A stretch of DNA of 63,062 nucleotides from Bacteroidota bacterium. GTDB taxonomy: Bacteria; Bacteroidota; Bacteroidia; B-17B0; Aurantibacillaceae. The stretch is from the NCBI GenBank assembly GCA_021323535.1, contig JAJONO010000031.1, forward strand, positions 1 to 63,062, in the 5' to 3' direction. The position numbers were made by a program, and so were the translations under genes. Below the pieces are notes generated by a model. The model was not told the origin of the DNA. It worked only from the letters and a program-made list of their open reading frames with translations, and ran no database searches. Of the stretch, positions 7,918-16,749 are shown one piece after another. Numbering within the stretch: position 1 is the first letter of the stretch; every line of letters starts with the position of its first letter.

Positions 7918-10026
7918 ATGAGTCAAGAACAAAATACAGACCCCACAAAAGACCAATCAAAAAACGATTCTTCATCGCACGAAGAGGAGCGCAAGAAGCA
8001 GTTTGAGCGCATGAAGGAAAAATTCGGAAGACAAGCCTCTTCCGGCGGCGGAAAACAAGGCGGGAACAGTGGAAATAATTTCTACTGGATCTACGGTATT
8101 GTTATAGCCGTGCTTCTTTTTGTAGTTTTCTATGGAAACAATATGGGATCCCGTCCTATGGAAATTCCGCAAGGAAAATTCTTTGAAATGCTCGCGAAAG
8201 GCGATGTTGTTGAAGTAGCCATCGTTAATAAAACAGCCGCAAGGATTTACATTAATCCCGATACGGCTTATATAGCCAACCGTTACAAAGATCCTAAAAC
8301 CGCGCGTTCATATTTCCCTGAAAAAAAATTCCAGGGCCCTCACTTTACAACCACTGTTCCATCCATTGAAAAATTCATGGAGGGAATGGAAAAAGTTCAG
8401 AACGACGCTAATATCCCTAAAGACAAACAGATCTATGCAAGAAGCGTTGAAGAAACCAACTGGATGAGCGATCAGCTCCCATGGATACTTCCAATTGCGA
8501 TCATGGTTATTTTATGGATCGTGATGATGCGTCGCATGGGTGGCGGATCAAGCGGCGGTCCCGGCCAGATATTCAACATTGGAAAATCGCGCGCGCAGTT
8601 ATTTGATAAAGACACCAACGTGAACATTACCTTTAACGACGTTGCCGGATTAGACGGTGCAAAACTGGAAGTAATGGAAATTGTTGACTTCTTAAAGAAT
8701 CCAAAAAAATATACCGACCTCGGAGCAAAAATTCCTAAAGGAGCCCTTTTAGTTGGCCCTCCGGGAACTGGTAAAACCTTATTGGCAAAAGCCGTTGCAG
8801 GTGAAGCTAAAGTTCCGTTCTTCTCATTAAGCGGATCAGATTTCGTGGAAATGTTTGTGGGTGTTGGTGCAAGCCGCGTGCGTGATTTGTTCCGCCAGGC
8901 GAAAGAAAAGGCGCCATGTATCATTTTCATTGATGAAATTGACGCCATTGGTCGTGCGCGTGGAAAAAGTGCTTCAGCCGGTGCAAACGATGAGCGTGAA
9001 AATACACTGAACCAGTTGTTAACCGAGATGGATGGTTTTGGAACCAACAGTGGTGTTATTATTCTTGCCGCTACTAACCGTGCCGATATCCTCGACCGTG
9101 CCTTAATGCGTGCGGGTCGTTTCGACAGACAGATCTATGTTGATATGCCTGATCTTAATGAAAGAAAAGAAATTTTCCAGGTTCACCTTAAGAAAATTAA
9201 AATTGATGAAAGCGTAAATATTGATTTCCTTGCAAAACAAACGCCCGGATTCAGTGGCGCCGATATCGCTAACATTTGTAACGAAGCTGCTTTAATTGCT
9301 GCGCGTTCAAACAAGAAAACAGTTACAAAACAGGATTTCCTTGATGCGGTTGATCGTATCATCGCCGGGCTTGAAAAGAAAAACAAGATCATTACCAAAG
9401 GTGAAAAACGTGTGATTGCTTTTCACGAAGCCGGACACGCTACTGTAAGCTGGATGCTTGAACATGCCAGTCCGCTTGTAAAAGTAACCATTGTGCCCCG
9501 TGGCCGTTCATTAGGAGCCGCATGGTATTTACCTGAAGAAAGACAGATAACAACCCTTGAACAGATCCAGGATGAAATGTGCGCTGCTTTAGGCGGACGT
9601 GCGGCAGAAGAAATCGTATTCGGAAAAGTTAGTACAGGCGCGTTAAGCGACCTTGAAAAAATTACCAAACAGGCTTTCGCATGTATTGTTTATTACGGTT
9701 TAAATGAAAAGATCGGTAATGTAAGTTATTACGACAGTTCAGGACAGAGTGAATTCACATTTGGAAAACCATACAGTGAAAACCAGGCTAAAACGATTGA
9801 CGAAGAAGTTAAGAAGATGATTGATATTGCTTATGCAAAAACAAAACAGATCTTAATGACCAATAAAGATAAACTTACTTTACTTGCTGAGAAACTACTT
9901 GAGAAAGAAGTTATTTTTAAAGAAGACTTAGAAGATATTTTCGGAAAACGTCCATTCGATAAACACGAAGACGACGCAAAAACGGATCAGCAACAGATTC
10001 CACCGATAAGCGATCAGATCATATAA
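7918..10026 (+). CDS. ftsH: ATP-dependent zinc metalloprotease FtsH
   Basis: 702 residues, membrane-anchored AAA protease that removes damaged membrane proteins and short-lived regulators. Order: charged N-terminal 50 residues, membrane segment about 55-73, periplasmic domain, second membrane segment about 190-206, AAA domain with Walker A GPPGTGKT at 281, Walker [12 protein letters not shown], a second-region arginine segment ([17 protein letters not shown]), and the zinc protease motif HEAGH at 503-507. All catalytic residues are present. It lies downstream of rsfS in the same direction and ends at a strong terminator. Confidence 0.98.
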   Translation: MSQEQNTDPTKDQSKNDSSSHEEERKKQFERMKEKFGRQASSGGGKQGGNSGNNFYWIYGIVIAVLLFVVFYGNNMGSRPMEIPQGKFFEMLAKGDVVEVAIVNKTAARIYINPDTAYIANRYKDPKTARSYFPEKKFQGPHFTTTVPSIEKFMEGMEKVQNDANIPKDKQIYARSVEETNWMSDQLPWILPIAIMVILWIVMMRRMGGGSSGGPGQIFNIGKSRAQLFDKDTNVNITFNDVAGLDGAKLEVMEIVDFLKNPKKYTDLGAKIPKGALLVGPPGTGKTLLAKAVAGEAKVPFFSLSGSDFVEMFVGVGASRVRDLFRQAKEKAPCIIFIDEIDAIGRARGKSASAGANDERENTLNQLLTEMDGFGTNSGVIILAATNRADILDRALMRAGRFDRQIYVDMPDLNERKEIFQVHLKKIKIDESVNIDFLAKQTPGFSGADIANICNEAALIAARSNKKTVTKQDFLDAVDRIIAGLEKKNKIITKGEKRVIAFHEAGHATVSWMLEHASPLVKVTIVPRGRSLGAAWYLPEERQITTLEQIQDEMCAALGGRAAEEIVFGKVSTGALSDLEKITKQAFACIVYYGLNEKIGNVSYYDSSGQSEFTFGKPYSENQAKTIDEEVKKMIDIAYAKTKQILMTNKDKLTLLAEKLLEKEVIFKEDLEDIFGKRPFDKHEDDAKTDQQQIPPISDQII

Positions 10027-10043
10027 TAATAGATTTAATTGAA

Positions 10044-10076
10044 AACCCGGAAGCAGATAAAGCTTCCGGGTTTTTT
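10044..10076 (+). terminator. Terminator after ftsH
   Basis: CCCGGAAGC (10046-10054) pairs with GCTTCCGGG (10062-10070) around AGATAAA, then TTTTTT. Confidence 0.9.
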
Positions 10077-10083
10077 ATTGATT

Positions 10084-10674
10084 TTAAATCAGTATAAAAG
10101 CAAACACCGTAATCGCATTTATACTTGTAATAGCCCTTAATGAATAAGGATTCTGATTAAGATTGTAAAAGAAAAAAATAAACGAGAAAATTGCAACAAA
10201 CACCGAGAGAAATAAAATCGGACTCGCGCGCTGGATTCTGAATTGTTTTTCGGATGAAGAAACCGAGCCTTTGATTTCTTTCTGAAGCAGAAAATCTTTT
10301 CCAACCTCAAAAGGAGCATATTTTGGAGGAACTTCTATCATGTCGTTGATAGCGAATGAATATTGTTTATCGTTTACATCTGTTACTTTAATAACGGAAA
10401 TAGTTGGCACATGGTTATGAGAATTGCTGTATTCAACAATAACGTTGGTGTGATAATGTGTTTGGTAATGGCACGGGCCAAGAAAACAGAAAACAAGTTC
10501 ACAGTAAATAAAAAAACAAACCACATTGAAAACATTGAAGAGTTTGTAGCTGTTCGTGTTTTTAAACCTCTCGATCTTTTTATGCTCACGGATTTTTTTG
10601 AGCCAGACCAGTTCGGCTACTTCCTCGGGAGAAAGCGGCGTACGGGGCGGACGCTTTTTTCCCTCGTTATTCAT
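10084..10674 (-). CDS. Hypothetical membrane protein
   Basis: 196 residues of unknown family. The first 40 are charged and cytoplasmic (PLSPEEVAELVWLKKI). A membrane segment lies near 45-66 (VFNVVCFFIYCELVFCF), then a soluble, probably extracytoplasmic part of about 80 residues, then two hydrophobic helices near 150-170 and 180-196. Its ATG overlaps the stop of the glycosyltransferase gene by 1 nt, so the two are translationally coupled and this product may serve the same envelope-glycan pathway. That link is inference. Confidence 0.65.
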   Translation of the reverse strand: MNNEGKKRPPRTPLSPEEVAELVWLKKIREHKKIERFKNTNSYKLFNVFNVVCFFIYCELVFCFLGPCHYQTHYHTNVIVEYSNSHNHVPTISVIKVTDVNDKQYSFAINDMIEVPPKYAPFEVGKDFLLQKEIKGSVSSSEKQFRIQRASPILFLSVFVAIFSFIFFFYNLNQNPYSLRAITSINAITVFAFILI

Positions 10675-11633
10675 TAATCCAGGTTTAACTTTTTATCGAG
10701 CAGATAATTGTTTCTCACAGGACTGTTCCTGAGAATTAATTCACCAAGAAATCCTGCCAGAAACATCATGCTTCCAATGACCATGCAGGTTAATGAAATA
10801 TAAAAAGAAGGACGTTGTGTAATTAAACGCGACGGGTGATGCGTAAACACATTATACAATTTATAACAGCCCAGGTAAGCCGCAAATCCAAATCCCAATA
10901 AAAATACAAGTGTACCAACAAATCCGAAGAAATGCATTGGACGTTTTCCGAATTTTGAAAGAAATGTAATCGTAAGAAGATCAAGAAAACCATTAATAAA
11001 ACGGTTCCAGCCAAATTTACTTGTTCCGTATTTCCTGGCCTGGTGCTGAACCACCTTCTCTCCTATTTTATGAAAGCCTGCGGCCTTTGCCATTACAGGA
11101 ATGAAGCGGTGCATTTCGCCGTATACCTCAATACTTTTAATTACTTTCTTTTTATAAGACTTTAAACCGCAATTCATATCGTGCAGTTTAATGCCGGATA
11201 TTTTTCGGTTGGTCCAGTTATATATTTTAGAAGGAAGATTTTTTGTGAATGCGTTATCGTAGCGTTTTTGTTTCCATCCGCTCACCATGTCAAACCCATC
11301 TTTGGTTATCATGTTGTACAGACCAGGAATTTCATCAGGACTATCCTGAAGATCGGCATCCATGGTAATAACTACATCACCTTGCGCGGCTTCAAACCCA
11401 ACATGCAATGCGGGTGACTTTCCGTAATTTCTTCTGAACTTGATTCCTTTTACGTTAGGATTTTTTTTCGCGAGACTTTCAATTACGTCCCATGAATTGT
11501 CGCGGCTCCCATCATCGATAAAAATAATTTCGTAGGAATAATTATTATCGGTGACAACTTTAACGATCCAGTCGTGCAGTTCGGGTAAAGACTCTTCTTC
11601 GTCAAATGAAGGGATTACAATTGATAGATTCAT
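10674..11633 (-). CDS. Family 2 glycosyltransferase, polyprenol-phosphate sugar transferase type (DPM1/GtrB-like)
   Basis: 319 residues. A GT-A domain starts at the N terminus (LSIVIPSFDEEESLPEL) with the nucleotide-sugar motif MDADLQDSPDEI and FIDDGSRD, then RRNYGKSPAL. Two C-terminal membrane helices follow near 235-258 and 275-300. This is the architecture of bactoprenyl-phosphate glucosyl/mannosyl transferases such as GtrB and ArnC, which load a sugar on the lipid carrier at the inner membrane. The exact sugar cannot be read from the sequence. The hypothetical membrane gene follows with a 1-nt overlap. Confidence 0.9.
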   Translation of the reverse strand: MNLSIVIPSFDEEESLPELHDWIVKVVTDNNYSYEIIFIDDGSRDNSWDVIESLAKKNPNVKGIKFRRNYGKSPALHVGFEAAQGDVVITMDADLQDSPDEIPGLYNMITKDGFDMVSGWKQKRYDNAFTKNLPSKIYNWTNRKISGIKLHDMNCGLKSYKKKVIKSIEVYGEMHRFIPVMAKAAGFHKIGEKVVQHQARKYGTSKFGWNRFINGFLDLLTITFLSKFGKRPMHFFGFVGTLVFLLGFGFAAYLGCYKLYNVFTHHPSRLITQRPSFYISLTCMVIGSMMFLAGFLGELILRNSPVRNNYLLDKKLNLD

Positions 11634-11717
11634 AGGTTATTGCGCAAAGAACGCAAATGATAGTCTACAAATTTTACGATTTTTATTGTAAAACTAAAAT
11701 TATACTAAAATTATTGT

Positions 11718-11725
11718 TAATTTTG
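11718..11725 (+). promoter_or_regulatory. -7 box (TAATTTTG) of the SRP RNA gene
   Basis: TAATTTTG matches TAnnTTTG and lies 5 nt before the first base of the closing stem of the SRP RNA, the right place for a start site. No -33 box is visible at the usual distance. Confidence 0.5.
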
Positions 11726-11729
11726 CAGC

Positions 11730-11832
11730 GGGTAAGTCTTTCACGACCAGCTCCTGCTGAATCCCCCAGGCTGGGAACGGAGCAAGGGTAAGCGGTTGTA
11801 GCGGTGCGATGAAAGTAGCTTACCCTTTTTTT
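11730..11832 (+). ncRNA. ffs: Signal recognition particle RNA, small bacterial (4.5S) type
   Basis: About 100 nt. The diagnostic apical hairpin is present: GAATCCCCCAGG, GGGAACGGAGCAAGGGTAAG, with the GGAA-type loop and AGCA internal loop bound by Ffh. The ends pair as GGGTAAG (11730-11736) with CTTACCC (11819-11825), and a T7 run follows directly, so the closing stem also serves as the terminator. It guides membrane-protein synthesis to the Sec translocon together with Ffh and FtsY. Exact ends are estimated from the stem. Confidence 0.9.
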
Positions 11833-11934
11833 ATTGCCTTAACTGAATGTTTTTTTTCAGGTCCTTAATTTCCCCCTCCGTTTTTAACTTCCATTTTATA
11901 TCATTCACTCATTTAAAATGTAGTTTCACTCAAT

Positions 11935-11954
11935 AATGTTAAAATTTTAACATT
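11935..11954. promoter_or_regulatory. Perfect 20-bp palindrome, candidate operator
   Basis: AATGTTAAAATTTTAACATT is self-complementary over all 20 positions. It ends 28 nt before the TATCTTTG box, next to where the -33 element should be. A dimeric regulator site is the simplest reading; the bound protein is unknown. Confidence 0.5.
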
Positions 11955-11982
11955 TCCATTTTAGAAAACGGGCTAAAAGAGG

Positions 11983-11990
11983 TATCTTTG
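11983..11990 (+). promoter_or_regulatory. -7 box (TATCTTTG) of the sigma-factor gene
   Basis: TATCTTTG matches TAnnTTTG exactly. It lies 81 nt before the ATG at 12072, which implies a leader of roughly 75 nt. Confidence 0.5.
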
Positions 11991-12071
11991 TGAATAATCA
12001 TTAAAACTATCCTGCCAATCGAATAGACATTTACTAGCGTTCTAAATCTCTTAACCAGCAAGTAAAAAAGT

Positions 12072-12671
12072 ATGTCTATTCAATCATTAAATGATAATGA
12101 GTTAGTTCAACTCTACGTGGGAGGCCACGAAGACTGTTTAGCCGTTTTATTAACACGCCATAAGGCAAGGATCTTTTCATCTATTATAGTTGTTGTAAGG
12201 GATCGGGCACTGGCCGAGGATATTTTTCAGGATACTTTCTTTAAGGTGATCCAAACTCTTAAAAAAGGTCAGTATAACGAGGAAGGCAAATTCCTCCCCT
12301 GGGTGTTAAGAATTGCCCGTAATCTTATTATAGATCATTTCCGCCGCGCTAAACGAATGCCACCTGTTCCTACTTATGTAAATGAAGATGGTGAAGAAAT
12401 AAGCGTATTTAATATGATCGCTTCTGAAGACGATATTTCGAACTCGAGCCAGGAAATGGCAAAATTCAAACGTAACATCAGGGATCTTATTAACGAGCTT
12501 CCGGCCGACCAGCGCGAGGTTGTAGTTATGAGAACCTACTACGATATGAGTTTTAAAGAAATTGCGGACTTTACGAATGTGTCCATTAATACCGCTCTTG
12601 GAAGAATGCGTTACGCCCTCATCAATCTTAAAAAGATGATTGAAGAGAGAAATGTTGAAGTATCGCTTTAA
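12072..12671 (+). CDS. ECF-type RNA polymerase sigma factor
   Basis: 199 residues with sigma-70 regions 2 and 4. Region 2 shows LAEDIFQDTFFKVIQTL and FLPWVLRIARNLIIDHFRR (core and -10 contacts). Region 4 starts with LPADQREVVVMRTYYDMSF and has the helix-turn-helix EIADFTNVSINTALGRMRYA. No anti-sigma gene is adjacent, as is usual for this highly conserved Bacteroidota ECF group, so control may be at the level of its own transcription. A perfect palindrome lies upstream and a dispersed hairpin 13 nt after the stop. Confidence 0.93.
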   Translation: MSIQSLNDNELVQLYVGGHEDCLAVLLTRHKARIFSSIIVVVRDRALAEDIFQDTFFKVIQTLKKGQYNEEGKFLPWVLRIARNLIIDHFRRAKRMPPVPTYVNEDGEEISVFNMIASEDDISNSSQEMAKFKRNIRDLINELPADQREVVVMRTYYDMSFKEIADFTNVSINTALGRMRYALINLKKMIEERNVEVSL

Positions 12672-12684
12672 GTATTGATTTTTT

Positions 12685-12749
12685 AAGCCGCAGATTTCGT
12701 GGATGTTCGCAGATAAAAAATCTGTAGAAATCCGCGTAATCTGCGGCTT
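12685..12749. repeat. Dispersed hairpin, CAGATTTC family
   Basis: AAGCCGCAGATT (12685-12696) is perfectly complementary to AATCTGCGGCTT (12738-12749); the inner part repeats CGCAGAT and AATCCGCG fragments. A related element is at 41495-41576. Here it starts 13 nt after the sigma-factor stop and could act as a 3' end hairpin. Confidence 0.75.
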
Positions 12750-12824
12750 TCTTATTTAGATACCTTGTTAATCAATTTCATCGAAAAATCGCTTTTCTAC
12801 GTCAATAATTTTGCTATTTTTGCA

Positions 12825-12832
12825 CTTCAAAA
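12825..12832 (+). promoter_or_regulatory. -7 box (TATTTTTG) before etfB
   Basis: TATTTTTG fits TAnnTTTG and ends only 9 nt before the ATG at 12842, so the message would be nearly leaderless. Confidence 0.4.
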
Positions 12833-12841
12833 TTTTTGAAA

Positions 12842-13577
12842 ATGAAGATCCTTGTTGCAATCAGCAATGTACCCGATACCACCACTAAAATTCAGTTTAC
12901 AGATGGTGATACAAAATTCAATAATGCCCTTTGTCATTAATCCTTATGACGAGTGGTATGCGCTTGTTCGCGCCCTCGAATTAAAAGAGGCGAACCTGGC
13001 TGAAAAAGTAACGTTAATTCACGTTGGCCTTGCCGACAGCGAAGCTACTATCCGTAAAGGATTTGCACTTGGAGCCGATGACGCGGTAAGAATCGATGCT
13101 GAAAGTCCTGACGCTTATTTTGTAGCAGAACAAATCGGAACCTATGCAAAAAGCAATGGATATGATTTGATCCTTGTTGGAAAAGAAACCATCAATTATA
13201 ACGGATCCTCGGTTGGAGCAATGGTAGCAGGAGTTCTTGATTTACCATTTGTTTCTTTAGCTACAAAACTGGATGTGGCAGGAAATAAAGCAACAGTTGA
13301 GCATGAGATCGACGGTGGCACACAGGTTGTGGAATGTGAATTACCAATGGTAATAAGCTGTGCCAAAGGAATGGCAGAACAACGGATCCCAAACATGCGT
13401 GGAATTATGGCAGCGCGTACAAAACCTTTACAGGTAATTCCTGCTACTGGAAATGCTGCGTTAACTTCAATTAAATCATACGCTGTGAACCCGGGCAGAA
13501 CCACCTGTAAAATGATCACAGAAGATAACCTTGATGAATTAGTACACCTGTTACACACGGAAGCAAAGGTTATATAA
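12842..13577 (+). CDS. etfB: Electron transfer flavoprotein beta subunit, apparently frameshifted near 12927
   Basis: The EtfB sequence is split over two frames. From ATG 12842 one frame reads MKILVAISNVPDTTTKIQ, the expected EtfB N terminus, and runs to TAA at 12938-12940. A second frame, open from before this point, carries the rest from FVINPYDEWYALVRALELK to 13577, including the usual NGSSVGAMVAGVLDLPFVS segment. From memory of the family, about three residues (GVQ-like) are missing between the two halves, so a net 8-nt deletion explains it better than a single-base slip. The downstream part could start at ATG 12924, but it would lack the first beta strand of the nucleotide-binding fold. 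EtfB with EtfA carries electrons from acyl-CoA dehydrogenases to the respiratory chain. This is either a real lesion or an assembly error. Confidence 0.8.
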
Positions 13578-13641
13578 TTTATGAATTACGATTTCTGAAT
13601 TATGATTCAAAAATCAAAAATTAAACATCAAAAATTAAACT

Positions 13642-14622
13642 ATGTCAGTTCTAGTATATACAGAAATTAATAAAGGAAGAGTAAAAAAATCTTCTCTCGA
13701 AAGCGTAAACTACGCTGCTAAAATTGCCGAATTAACCGGGAGCACAGTTACCGCTTTTGTAAATAATGCTGATGCGGCACAACTGGAGGAAATCGGAAAA
13801 GCCGGAGCAACAAAAATCCTTTCGGCGAAAGTTGATAATTTAAATGCGGACAATATGCTTATCAGCGCCGCGGTTGAACAGGCTGCTAAAGCTGAAGGAG
13901 CTAAAGTGATCGTGTTTGCGTTTGACATTACAGGTAAAGGGGTTGCCCCTCGCCTAGCTGCTAAATTAAAAGCAGGATTGGTTGCAGGAGCGGTAGATTA
14001 TCCGGTTGTTAATGGCGCTGCACTTGAAGTGAAGAAAAATGTTTTTTCCGGAAAAGCAACTGCTGTTTATACCATCAATAGCGATGTAAAAGTGATTTCT
14101 CTTCTTCCTAACAGTTTTCCTGTTAAACTGGGAGAAAATAAAGCAAGTGTTTCTGATTTCTCAGTTGACCTTTCTTCTGTTAAATCAAGAATTACTATTA
14201 AAGAAACTAAATCAAACCAGGTTGGTGGAATGGTTCCGCTTCCTGAAGCCGAACTGGTAGTAAGCGCAGGCCGTGGATTAAAAGGACCAGAGAACTGGGG
14301 GCTTGTAGAAGATCTTGCAAAAGTATTAGGAGCAACAACGGCGTGTTCGCGTCCTGTTGCCGATATGCACTGGCGCCCGCATCATGAACACGTAGGGCAA
14401 ACCGGTGTTGCCATTCGTCCTAATCTTTATATTGCTATAGGTATTTCGGGAGCAATACAACATTTGGCAGGTGTTAACGGAAGTAAAACAATAGTAGTTA
14501 TTAATAATGATAAAGAAGCCCCTTTCTTTAAATCAGCAGATTACGGAATAGTTGGCGACGCTTTTTCTATCCTTCCGAAATTAACGGAAGCGGTAAAAAA
14601 ATTCAAAGCGAATCAGAATTAA
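13642..14622 (+). CDS. etfA: Electron transfer flavoprotein alpha subunit
   Basis: 326 residues. The C-terminal FAD domain is clear: VVSAGRGLKGPENW, then LGATTACSRPVADMHWRPHHEHVGQTG, and LYIAIGISGAIQHLAG; the N-terminal half is the domain that pairs with EtfB. Intact and of normal length. It follows etfB after 64 nt of AT-rich sequence in which short CAAAAATTAAAC-like units repeat. If etfB is really broken, this subunit would have no partner from this locus. Confidence 0.95.
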   Translation: MSVLVYTEINKGRVKKSSLESVNYAAKIAELTGSTVTAFVNNADAAQLEEIGKAGATKILSAKVDNLNADNMLISAAVEQAAKAEGAKVIVFAFDITGKGVAPRLAAKLKAGLVAGAVDYPVVNGAALEVKKNVFSGKATAVYTINSDVKVISLLPNSFPVKLGENKASVSDFSVDLSSVKSRITIKETKSNQVGGMVPLPEAELVVSAGRGLKGPENWGLVEDLAKVLGATTACSRPVADMHWRPHHEHVGQTGVAIRPNLYIAIGISGAIQHLAGVNGSKTIVVINNDKEAPFFKSADYGIVGDAFSILPKLTEAVKKFKANQN

Positions 14623-14657
14623 ACCGTATTTTTTTCTTAAATTAGAAATTGGATTAA

Positions 14658-15275
14658 ATGAAAAAAGTTCGGTTAGAAATTGTGGGACTATCTTACAGCC
14701 AGACTCAAAGCGGGGCCTACGCCCTTGTGTTGGGAGAAAGCACCGGAACCCGAAGATTACCAATCATTATAGGCGGTTTTGAAGCCCAGGCCATTGCGAT
14801 AGAACTCGAAAAAATGAGCCCCAGCCGTCCTTTAACCCACGATCTTTTTAAAGCTTTTGCTGAAACATTCGATGTAAAGGTCAGCGAAGTTCTTATTTAC
14901 AATCTTGTAGAGGGTATTTTTTACGCTAAACTGGTATGTAACGATGGTACAAAGGATGTTGAAATAGACGCACGTACAAGCGATGCCATTGCTTTAGCGG
15001 TTAGGTTCAACTGCCCTATTTACACTTACGAATTCATTCTTAAAAGCGCAGGAATTGTTCTGGATGATGATACTGCCGGGATGACTGGTGAAGCTGAATC
15101 CCAGACTCAGAAAGAGCATGCAGAAGAGGTTAAGTCTTCATCTACCGGAGGCGATGCCTATAAGGAAAAAAGTACTGAGGAGCTTAAAAATATGCTTCAA
15201 ACAGCTTTAGATGAAGAGCAATACGAAATGGCCTCCAAGATACGCGACGAACTGAATCAACGTAAAAAATCTTAG
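14658..15275 (+). CDS. Bifunctional nuclease-family (DUF151) protein with C-terminal UVR motif
   Basis: 205 residues. Residues 1-135 are the BFN/DUF151 domain (VLGESTGTRRLPIIIGGFEAQ, RPLTHDLF, DARTSDAIALAVRFNCPIY), a family shown to have DNase/RNase activity in plants and Thermotoga. An acidic linker follows, then a UVR motif near 172-203 (EELKNMLQTALDEEQYEMA), the helical hairpin that UvrB, UvrC and Clp adaptors use for protein contact. It is downstream of etfBA in the same direction with a 35-nt gap and ends at a strong bidirectional terminator. Confidence 0.88.
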   Translation: MKKVRLEIVGLSYSQTQSGAYALVLGESTGTRRLPIIIGGFEAQAIAIELEKMSPSRPLTHDLFKAFAETFDVKVSEVLIYNLVEGIFYAKLVCNDGTKDVEIDARTSDAIALAVRFNCPIYTYEFILKSAGIVLDDDTAGMTGEAESQTQKEHAEEVKSSSTGGDAYKEKSTEELKNMLQTALDEEQYEMASKIRDELNQRKKS

Positions 15276-15319
15276 ATCTTTCGTGAAGTAGATCAGAGAC
15301 CTACTTCACAATAAATAAA

Positions 15320-15356
15320 AAACCCCGAAGTAATTTTAAATCTACTTCGGGGTTTT
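15320..15356. terminator. Bidirectional terminator
   Basis: CCCCGAAGTA (15323-15332) pairs with TACTTCGGGG (15343-15352), flanked by A and T runs on both sides, between two convergent genes. Confidence 0.9.
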
Positions 15357-15373
15357 AATTTTATGAAAAATGA

Positions 15374-15739
15374 TTAATCTTTTTTGGTTCCAGCTGAGCC
15401 GGGTTGTGGCGCAGAAGTTTCAGTGCTTTTTTTGTCTTCGCTTCTGGCAGTGCTCTTAGGTTTCACACCCGAAGATGTCCCCTTTTCGTTGATAGCCATC
15501 CTTGTTCCGCTTTTCTTAACCGGAGTTTCTTCTTTTTTTCCAATAGTAGCCTCATCCTTTTTTTCTTTATCAGGAGAATTGGTCGCCGCAGGCGTAGAAG
15601 TTGTACCATCATCGTTTACTGTTACAGCTGCAGGAGGTTCCTGAGTTTTAGACTTTGTTTTAGTTCCTTTTGTAGTCTGAGCATTAACAGCAACTGAGAA
15701 AAAAGCCACAAGTGCTAAGGTTAAAATAGATTTTTTCAT
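15374..15739 (-). CDS. Small secreted low-complexity protein
   Basis: 121 residues. A signal peptide (MKKSILTLALVAFFSVAVNA, then Q) is followed by about 100 residues dominated by Thr, Lys, Ser, Glu and Pro (KGTKTKSKTQEPPAAV, GTRMAINEKGTSSG) with no fold that I recognise; it is probably disordered and extracytoplasmic. Two GT-rich, Lys-rich short blocks look loosely repeated. It is a single gene, convergent with the nuclease gene. The function is unknown. Confidence 0.65.
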   Translation of the reverse strand: MKKSILTLALVAFFSVAVNAQTTKGTKTKSKTQEPPAAVTVNDDGTTSTPAATNSPDKEKKDEATIGKKEETPVKKSGTRMAINEKGTSSGVKPKSTARSEDKKSTETSAPQPGSAGTKKD

Positions 15740-15840
15740 TGGGTTTGATTTATAATTTAAATTAAAGATAGCTATTTTTTGTATTAAACTAAAATTATAA
15801 CATTTTTTAGGCGCAAGTCAATTACTGTGTTGTAATATCA

Positions 15841-16749
15841 CTACCTACCTTCTTGTATTTTCGTGTATTTGGTAGTATTCGCCGGATCAATCAACATGAG
15901 TGTTTCCGTGACTTTTGTTTTTTCTTCGGGGAGACCTCCTTTGAAGATGTTAATGATCTCGTCGGCTTTTGAATTAAAAAACAATTGCATGTTAAAGGAA
16001 GCGGGACGGGCATTATAAACCGGCTTAAGAAGCTCGAGCGATTTTAAAACATTGGCCCTGCCCTCATCGGCTTTTTCCCACATAATATCCAGACCTGTGA
16101 AACTGTATTGGTACAAACAATCTCTTATTCCCTGAAAAACGGGCTGCAAGGTGTTTTCAATAAGCCAGTACCTGTTCTTGTTGCTTTCAGTGCTTCTCCA
16201 GCCTTTTAACTCAGCAGGAGCCGATTGTGCGTTGTTAAGAATAGTTTGGGCCTTTTGCCAGTGTGGTGTGCCTCCAAGAGGTGAAAACGAGTCATAATCA
16301 ACAGCAAGGATCACATAAGCATAAAATGCAAGAATGGATGTAAGGTTATTCTGAAAGGAATTATCATTAAAATCAAGGGTGGTAAATTGCTGGAACTGGA
16401 ACTGGAAATTATCGTCCTCGTAGTTGAAGATAGGCGTGTAATAAGAGCTTTTAAAAACCGGGCGGCGAACCTGCACCTGAATGGAGCCTTCATATTCATC
16501 GGTTGATAATTGTTGCTGTATAACAATGAGCATAGAACAATCAATACGTTCATTCACAGTGTATACGTCGTTGGTCCACTTACGGTTATTCATAAATTCG
16601 AACACTGATTTTTTCATCTGTTCGAAGATCTGTTTCTGAGTGGTTCCCTGTATCTGATCGGTATTAATGTTCACCTGACAGTTGAGCTCCTGCGCGTAAA
16701 ACGAGCTGCTAAGCGTTATGATCATTAGAACTATAAGTGCTTTTTTCAT
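15841..16749 (-). CDS. porD: PorD/DUF4835 family protein (type IX secretion-linked)
   Basis: 302 residues with a signal peptide (MKKALIVLMIITLSSSFYAQ). The body matches what I recall of DUF4835, named PorD for its link to type IX secretion: ELNCQVNINTDQIQGT at the start, then SYYTPIFNYEDDNFQFQF, FYAYVILAVDYDSFSPLGG and GWRSTESNKNRYWLIENT. It is probably periplasmic. Its ATG overlaps the coaBC stop by 4 nt, so it is translated after CoaBC; the bamD-rpoZ-coaBC-porD order is common in Bacteroidota. The role in secretion rests on family naming, not on a motif. Confidence 0.82.
   Translation of the reverse strand: MKKALIVLMIITLSSSFYAQELNCQVNINTDQIQGTTQKQIFEQMKKSVFEFMNNRKWTNDVYTVNERIDCSMLIVIQQQLSTDEYEGSIQVQVRRPVFKSSYYTPIFNYEDDNFQFQFQQFTTLDFNDNSFQNNLTSILAFYAYVILAVDYDSFSPLGGTPHWQKAQTILNNAQSAPAELKGWRSTESNKNRYWLIENTLQPVFQGIRDCLYQYSFTGLDIMWEKADEGRANVLKSLELLKPVYNARPASFNMQLFFNSKADEIINIFKGGLPEEKTKVTETLMLIDPANTTKYTKIQEGR

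Larger units (their letters stand above)
11833..12071. other. Intergenic region before the sigma-factor gene
   Basis: About 240 nt without a gene. It holds a perfect 20-bp palindrome (11935-11954) and a -7 box (11983-11990), then about 80 nt of untranslated leader. I see no small ORF or other RNA. Confidence 0.5.

Noticed and set aside
8472-9047. A 191-codon frame on the reverse strand within ftsH
   Set aside because: It is a shadow of the conserved FtsH AAA domain and has no promoter or family signature.
11730-11832. tmRNA, 6S RNA or riboswitch for the short RNA before the sigma gene
   Set aside because: The GGGAACGGAGCAAGGGTAAG block and the terminal stem fit SRP RNA; length and motif do not fit the others.
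12842-13577. Programmed ribosomal frameshift in etfB
   Set aside because: No slippery run or stimulating hairpin at the junction, and the missing residues suggest a deletion rather than a slip that preserves the sequence.
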